A stretch of 40,769 nucleotides of DNA, taken from NCBI RefSeq assembly GCF_003721515.1, contig NZ_RJJD01000006.1, positions 1 to 40,769 on the forward strand, in the 5' to 3' direction. The position numbers were made by a program, and so were the translations under genes. The number at the start of each line of letters is the position of its first letter. Positions within the stretch are counted from its first letter, which is position 1. Shown here in pieces: positions 37,087 to 40,769 of this stretch. Source of the DNA: Rufibacter latericius (GTDB lineage: Bacteria; Bacteroidota; Bacteroidia; Cytophagales; Hymenobacteraceae). Below the pieces are notes generated by a model. It searched no databases and was not told the origin of the DNA. It saw nothing but the letters and a program-made list of their open reading frames with translations.

Positions 37087-38519
37087 TGGGGATAACGACA
37101 GCGCAAATACAGGCGTTCTTCGCAGGCAAAAGGGGGGTCATACCCCCACCCACCGGACCTTCCGAACCTGCCCCCTCCATAGAGGTGCAACTTGTCTGGA
37201 GCGGCGCGGTGACTCCCACCGGCGCAGTGGTGAAGGCGCGGCTTGCGTCCGGGACGGAGGCGCAGATCGTAGTCTCCGAATCGGCCAACCTGTCAAACCC
37301 TGCCTTCCAGGCGACCGAACAGGGGAAAGACGACAATATCCTGACCTTCCAGCCTACCGGGCTGAAGCCCAACACGCGCTACTACTATGGGATAAAGGGC
37401 TCCCAGGTAGCAAAGGCGGGCCGTTTCCGTACTGCCCCCGCGCCAAAGACAGACTTTGAGTTCGTGAGCAGCGCGTGCGCGGGATGGAACGGGCCGGCTT
37501 CGGGCGTGGCCCGTAAAATGTCGGACAGCTACATCTTCAAGGAGATACCGGACCGGCACCCGAACGCGGCACTTTTTCTGCACCTGGGGGACCTTCATTA
37601 CAGGGATACAGCCGCCGCTAACGTAGAATCTTACCGGAACAACTTCCGCCACGTGCACCAGCAGGCGCTGGGGAACCAGAACTACCTCTACGAGCGGCTG
37701 CCCATCGCCTATGTCTGGGATGACCATGACAACGGCCCCGACAACGCCGACAGCACCCACATCGGCCAGCCCTACGTGAACCAGGCCTACCGGGAATACG
37801 TGCCGCACTACCCTATACAGAAAAGTTTGGTAACAGGTGCCACGCCTACGGACGGGCAGCTTGCCATTGCGCAGACCTACGCACTGGGCTCCGTCCGTTT
37901 CATTATGCTTGACGCAAGGAGCCACCGGCTGGGGGCCGACTTTCTAGGGAGTGAACAACTGGTCTGGTTGAAAGAGACGTTGGGAGCGGCGACTGAACCT
38001 GTTATCGTCATCACCTCCGGAGTGCCGTGGGTCGGCGGCGGGTTGGACTATTGGGGTGGCGCGGCAGAGCAGCGGGCCGACATCGCCAACTTCCTCATGG
38101 CGGAGAGTAACCGGAAGAACGGCGTGCTGCTCAATGACCGCGTGGTCTTGATCACGGGAGACGCGCACATGCTGGCGTGCGACTCAGGCCTGAACAGCCA
38201 GTACGCCACCGTGGACGGGACGCCCACCGGCACGCGGTTGGACGGTGCCCAGTTCCCCGGCCCCGCCGTGTTCGCCACCGCCGCGCTGGACTCCAATGAG
38301 AGCATCAAGGGAGGCCCTTACACGAACGGGCAGCTGAAAGGCACGGGGCAGTACGGGCACTTCGCCGTCAGCCACATCACCGACGCGGGCGTGCCGAAGA
38401 TCAAACTGACCTTCACCGGCTACCGGCGGGAGGCGGTAGCGGCATACACCACCAACTACACCACAAGGTTAAGCTATACAAAGCTCTTTCTTGACCAGGA
38501 TTATCCGGCTGTTCTCTGA
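37086..38519 (+). CDS. PhoD-like metallophosphatase with FN3-like N-terminus
   Basis: The 477-aa protein has a fibronectin-like domain at about 32-118 (TGLKPNTRYYYGIKGSQVAK) and a calcineurin-like PhoD domain at 125-440. Metal ligands are visible: D169 and H171 in LHLGDLHY, the WDDHDNG block (D212-D215, including H214) and GDAH (358-361). There is no signal peptide, and the start overlaps the fibre gene by one base, so it is probably a virion enzyme that cleaves phosphodiesters in host surface polymers. The N-terminal helix (TTAQIQAFFAGKRG) could anchor it to the tail. Confidence 0.85.
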   Translation: MGITTAQIQAFFAGKRGVIPPPTGPSEPAPSIEVQLVWSGAVTPTGAVVKARLASGTEAQIVVSESANLSNPAFQATEQGKDDNILTFQPTGLKPNTRYYYGIKGSQVAKAGRFRTAPAPKTDFEFVSSACAGWNGPASGVARKMSDSYIFKEIPDRHPNAALFLHLGDLHYRDTAAANVESYRNNFRHVHQQALGNQNYLYERLPIAYVWDDHDNGPDNADSTHIGQPYVNQAYREYVPHYPIQKSLVTGATPTDGQLAIAQTYALGSVRFIMLDARSHRLGADFLGSEQLVWLKETLGAATEPVIVITSGVPWVGGGLDYWGGAAEQRADIANFLMAESNRKNGVLLNDRVVLITGDAHMLACDSGLNSQYATVDGTPTGTRLDGAQFPGPAVFATAALDSNESIKGGPYTNGQLKGTGQYGHFAVSHITDAGVPKIKLTFTGYRREAVAAYTTNYTTRLSYTKLFLDQDYPAVL

Positions 38520-38525
38520 TACGGA

Positions 38526-38606
38526 ATGAGACCTGCCAATCCAATTACCCAGAACCGCACCTTGGAGGTGGGCATGGTGGAGCAGTACGCCATGCAGATA
38601 AACTAA
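38526..38606 (+). CDS. Possible 26-aa peptide
   Basis: The frame MRPANPITQNRTLEVGMVEQ... lies between the phosphatase and lysis genes and starts 7 bases after the previous stop. The codon use is phage-like, but it is too short for a firm call. Confidence 0.35.
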   Translation: MRPANPITQNRTLEVGMVEQYAMQIN

Positions 38607-38647
38607 CAATAGCGCCATAGCGGGGCTGCTAAAAATCAATTAAAAGC

Positions 38648-38995
38648 ATGTCTGACCAAAACGAGATAAAGATTGCCAAACTGGAAACAGAGGTGGAATT
38701 CCTGAAGGCGTGGATGGCCGATGCCAAAAACGAGATCACCGAGCTAAAGGGCTCGGTGAACCTCTACCAAACCTCCACCGTGCAGGTGAAGCAGAAGCTG
38801 GACCAGATTTTTGCGGCCCTGGCGGGGGATAATACCGGCAATGTGGGGATGGTCAAGCGCCTTGCCAATGTAGAGTTGGTAGTAGAGTGGGTGAACGCCA
38901 AGAAATCCTACGTCTGGGGCATGGTGGCCGGGATCGGTGCCGTGATGGGGGTAGTTATCTGGGGAATCGAAAAAGTATTGAGCCTATTCAAATGA
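38648..38995 (+). CDS. XhlA-like coiled-coil membrane protein
   Basis: The 115-aa protein combines an N-terminal coiled coil (ETEVEFLKAWMADAKNEITE) with one C-terminal membrane helix (YVWGMVAGIGAVMGVVIWGI), the layout of haemolysin XhlA-type proteins that work with holins. It overlaps the holin-like gene by 4 bases and opens the lysis cassette. Confidence 0.75.
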   Translation: MSDQNEIKIAKLETEVEFLKAWMADAKNEITELKGSVNLYQTSTVQVKQKLDQIFAALAGDNTGNVGMVKRLANVELVVEWVNAKKSYVWGMVAGIGAVMGVVIWGIEKVLSLFK

Positions 38996-39279
38996 AAGAG
39001 CAATTCAACAAGATCTACTGGTTCTGCGTGGGCGTCTTCACCTGCAGCTTCCTGCTGATGGCAGCCCTGCTGTTCATCGAGATTCCGGAGAGGAACCGAG
39101 AGATGGCCAGCAACGTGCAGGGCTTCCTTCAGGGGAGCCTCATGATGTCCATCATCGGCTGGCTGCTGGTAGGCTCACCCAACCAGCAGAAAAAGAAGGC
39201 GCTTGAGGGCACCACATCCGCTGAGATAAGCGCCACCATTACCCAGGAACCCGATACAGAAACCAAACCAGAAGAATAG
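38992..39279 (+). CDS. Putative holin
   Basis: The ATG at 38992 is coupled to the upstream gene (ATGA). The 95-aa product has two membrane helices (FCVGVFTCSFLLMAALLFIE and LQGSLMMSIIGWLLVG) and a polar, acidic C-terminus (EPDTETKPEE). It lies between the XhlA-like and endolysin genes, so it is the best holin candidate. Confidence 0.7.
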   Translation: MKEQFNKIYWFCVGVFTCSFLLMAALLFIEIPERNREMASNVQGFLQGSLMMSIIGWLLVGSPNQQKKKALEGTTSAEISATITQEPDTETKPEE

Positions 39280-39281
39280 CC

Positions 39282-39956
39282 ATGGCTACAGCAGCATTCT
39301 TTAACCAGATCAAAGCAGACCTGTTCGGGGGCAAGCTGGCCCAACCGCAGGTTGACACCATCAACGCGCTTATAGCTGAGTGCAAGAAGCGGAACGTGAC
39401 AGACCCAAGGCAAATCGCCTATGTGCTGGCCACCGCTTTCCATGAGACAGGGGGCAGGATGCAGCCGGTCTTTGAGAACCTGAACTACTCCGCGCAGGGC
39501 CTGGCCAATACCTGGCCCAGCCGGTACGCCGTGGTCCCAAAGGCCAAGGTGAAAGTGCCCAACGCGCTTGCCAAGAAGCTTGCCCACAATCCAAAGGCCA
39601 TCGCCAACAACTGCTACGCCAACCGCATGGGCAACGGAGATGAAGCCAGCGGTGACGGGTGGAAGTACCGGGGGCGTGACCTATGCCAGACTACCGGCAA
39701 GGACAACTACCGCCGGTGCGGGGTGCATGCGGGCGTGGACCTGGTGAAATACCCTGACCGGATCATGGAGCCTGCCATTGCCGCCTGCAACATCGTGTGC
39801 GGGATGCGTGACGGTTGGTTCACCGGGGCCAAACTGAACGACTTCATCAACGCCAAAGGGGTGGATTACGAAGGATCCAGAAAGATCATCAACGGCACCG
39901 ACAAAGCGGCCAAAATCGCGGAGGAGGCCATCACCTTCTACAATGCTTTAACCTAA
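39282..39956 (+). CDS. GH19-type endolysin
   Basis: The 224-aa protein is a lysozyme/chitinase-like glycoside hydrolase family 19 enzyme that degrades peptidoglycan. AYVLATAFHETGGRMQPVFE contains the catalytic E55 and the neighbouring E65 region, and GDGWKYRGRDLCQTTGKDNY (126-145) is the conserved substrate-binding segment. There is no signal peptide, so it depends on the holin. It starts 3 bases after the holin stop. Confidence 0.93.
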   Translation: MATAAFFNQIKADLFGGKLAQPQVDTINALIAECKKRNVTDPRQIAYVLATAFHETGGRMQPVFENLNYSAQGLANTWPSRYAVVPKAKVKVPNALAKKLAHNPKAIANNCYANRMGNGDEASGDGWKYRGRDLCQTTGKDNYRRCGVHAGVDLVKYPDRIMEPAIAACNIVCGMRDGWFTGAKLNDFINAKGVDYEGSRKIINGTDKAAKIAEEAITFYNALT

Positions 39957-39960
39957 AACT

Positions 39961-40173
39961 ATGAATCTATTACACAAAATCTTCTTCCCCGGCGTGCCTT
40001 ACCCTGCTGCTATTATTGTCCATTTCATCATCGGGGGAATCATTGCCGCCCTTTTCGGGGCTATCGCTTTCGGTTACCGGGGGGAGGGCTACGCCTTGCC
40101 TGTCATCGGCGGATTGGTGGGCATCGTCTTCGGGTTTGTCACGCACTTAACCTATAAGCAGACCAAAAGGTGA
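39961..40173 (+). CDS. Small two-helix membrane protein
   Basis: The 70-aa product has two hydrophobic helices (AAIIVHFIIGGIIAALFGAI and LPVIGGLVGIVFGFVTHL) and a basic C-terminus. Lying right after the endolysin it could be a second holin, antiholin or lysis accessory. Its stop is overlapped by the GTG start of the next gene. Confidence 0.7.
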   Translation: MNLLHKIFFPGVPYPAAIIVHFIIGGIIAALFGAIAFGYRGEGYALPVIGGLVGIVFGFVTHLTYKQTKR

Positions 40174-40583
40174 TCGCGCTATTGCTTGTTATTATTGCTG
40201 GCATGTGCAAGGCAGTGTCGGACACGTTAGCCCATCACTTTGAGCAAAGCATTTTCTGCAAAACAGCCAACCAACCGGGAGCCTCCTGGAACAAGTACCA
40301 GTTCTGGAACCCTCAGATAAGTTGGTCTGCCAAATGGAAGAACGGAGACCCCAAGCAGGGGGAAGCCTTCCCGCTGTCCAGTACGGTGCTGGTTTTCCTG
40401 ACCGATGGCTGGCATCTTTTTAATTTTATTCAGTACACCTGCTTGACTCTGGCCTTGGTGGTATTCAAACTGCAGGAACCAATGGTGAGCCTCTGGGTAG
40501 ACGTAGCGCTTATGGCAATTCTTTTCCGGGTGGTGTTCCAGTTTTGCTACAGCAAGGTGTTTGTCAAGACAAAACCGGGATAA
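40170..40583 (+). CDS. Membrane protein, GTG start
   Basis: The 137-aa product starts at a GTG overlapping the previous stop. It has an N-terminal hydrophobic segment (IALLLVIIAGMCKAVSDTL) and two near the C-terminus (YTCLTLALVVFKL and LWVDVALMAILFRVVFQF), with a Trp-rich polar middle. It is the last gene before the terminator. Similar small membrane proteins end many Bacteroidota prophages; the role is unknown. Confidence 0.65.
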   Translation: MIALLLVIIAGMCKAVSDTLAHHFEQSIFCKTANQPGASWNKYQFWNPQISWSAKWKNGDPKQGEAFPLSSTVLVFLTDGWHLFNFIQYTCLTLALVVFKLQEPMVSLWVDVALMAILFRVVFQFCYSKVFVKTKPG

Positions 40584-40630
40584 ATCCGTACATTTGAACC
40601 GGGGGGAAACCTCCATTGCTAAAATAGAAG

Positions 40631-40654
40631 ACCCTGGCTTTTGGCCGGGGTTTT
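40631..40654 (+). terminator. Rho-independent terminator of the late operon
   Basis: ACCCTGGC and GCCGGGGT form an 8-bp stem with one T-G wobble, a TTTTG loop and a following T run (TTTT). It ends rightward transcription before the right att region. Confidence 0.85.
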
Positions 40655-40676
40655 CGCGTTAAAAAAGCAGGACGGA

Positions 40677-40697
40677 GTTTTACCATTGTTTTACTGA
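40677..40697. repeat. Arm-type integrase repeats, right end
   Basis: Two GTTTTAC copies start at 40677 and 40688, an 11-bp phase. The 21-bp block matches 120-140 at 20 of 21 positions in the same orientation. It lies 54 bp inside the right core, as expected for P-arm sites of a tyrosine integrase. Confidence 0.6.
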
Positions 40698-40751
40698 AAA
40701 ACGGTTTAAGTCAATTAAAATACTGATTAACAGACTAGTATTAAAATAGGA

Positions 40752-40769
40752 ATGTTAATGAGATGTTAA
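40752..40769. repeat. Right att core (18-bp direct repeat)
   Basis: Exact copy of bases 1-18. Recombination between the two would excise a circle of 40751 bp. No tRNA gene is visible at either end, so the target is probably intergenic or a short gene end outside the window. Confidence 0.75.

Noticed and set aside
1..40769. Terminal 18-bp identity as an assembly overlap of a circular genome
   Set aside because: Possible, but 18 is not a usual k-mer overlap, and an integrase plus phased arm repeats at both ends fit att sites better.
1..40769. CRISPR array, IS element or rRNA gene
   Set aside because: No regularly spaced repeats, no transposase-like protein with terminal inverted repeats and no rRNA-like sequence were seen.

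Overview
The window reads as a complete temperate, tailed (siphovirus-like) prophage of a Bacteroidota host, most likely a Cytophagales/Hymenobacteraceae-type bacterium. The host inference rests on promoters with the Bacteroidota -7 signature TAnnTTTG, mostly weak Shine-Dalgarno sites, and virion proteins carrying host-type domains (a SprB-like repeat, a NYNP..DDGTC repeat). The same 18-bp sequence forms the first and last bases of the window. A tyrosine integrase lies just inside the left copy, and GTTTYACTG arm-type repeats lie just inside both copies, so the window ends look like the two att cores of one element.

Layout. 0-2.6 kb, leftward: integrase, a coiled-coil protein lacking a DNA-binding domain, and an HTH repressor with a related coiled-coil tail; then a divergent promoter/operator. 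2.6-11.5 kb, rightward early operon: Cro-like and excisionase-like regulators, a RecE-like PD-(D/E)XK nuclease, RecT, a DnaD-like replication protein, an ASCH-domain protein, RusA, a small protein ending in an SSB-like acidic tail, and a lipoprotein with unimolecular-spanin topology. 11.5-13.75 kb: a low-GC run of very small genes sharing an AATGATT(T)ATG start region, including a PP-loop/PAPS-reductase-like gene with a frameshift in a G6 tract. 13.76-14.71 kb: about 0.95 kb without credible genes, packed with long helices and two tRNA-like domains; it looks like a large ornate phage RNA of the GOLLD/ROOL kind. 14.7-25.8 kb: terminase small and large subunits, a probable frameshifted tail-assembly chaperone, a low-GC insert, tail genes and the tape measure protein. 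25.8-28.8 kb: a lipoprotein, one rightward gene and an eight-gene leftward operon of small proteins (ribbon-helix-helix regulator, UmuD'-like pseudo-protease and others). 28.8-34.2 kb: ClpP-type protease with nested scaffold, major capsid protein, portal and connector. 34.2-38.5 kb: fibre/adhesion proteins and a PhoD-like metallophosphatase. 38.6-40.6 kb: lysis genes (XhlA-like, holin-like, GH19 endolysin), then a terminator, arm sites and the right att core.

How it works together. The integrase and repressor pair maintain lysogeny. The early operon replicates and recombines phage DNA, apparently while contacting host replication hubs: five proteins end in motifs resembling beta-clamp binding peptides and one ends in an SSB-like C-terminus. 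The late genes package DNA, build head and tail in an unusual tail-before-head gene order, and lyse the cell. The most promising undescribed elements are the large structured RNA, the set of clamp/SSB peptide mimics, the HTH-less repressor relative and the leftward small-gene operon. All assignments come from reading the sequence by eye; no searches or folding programs were run.
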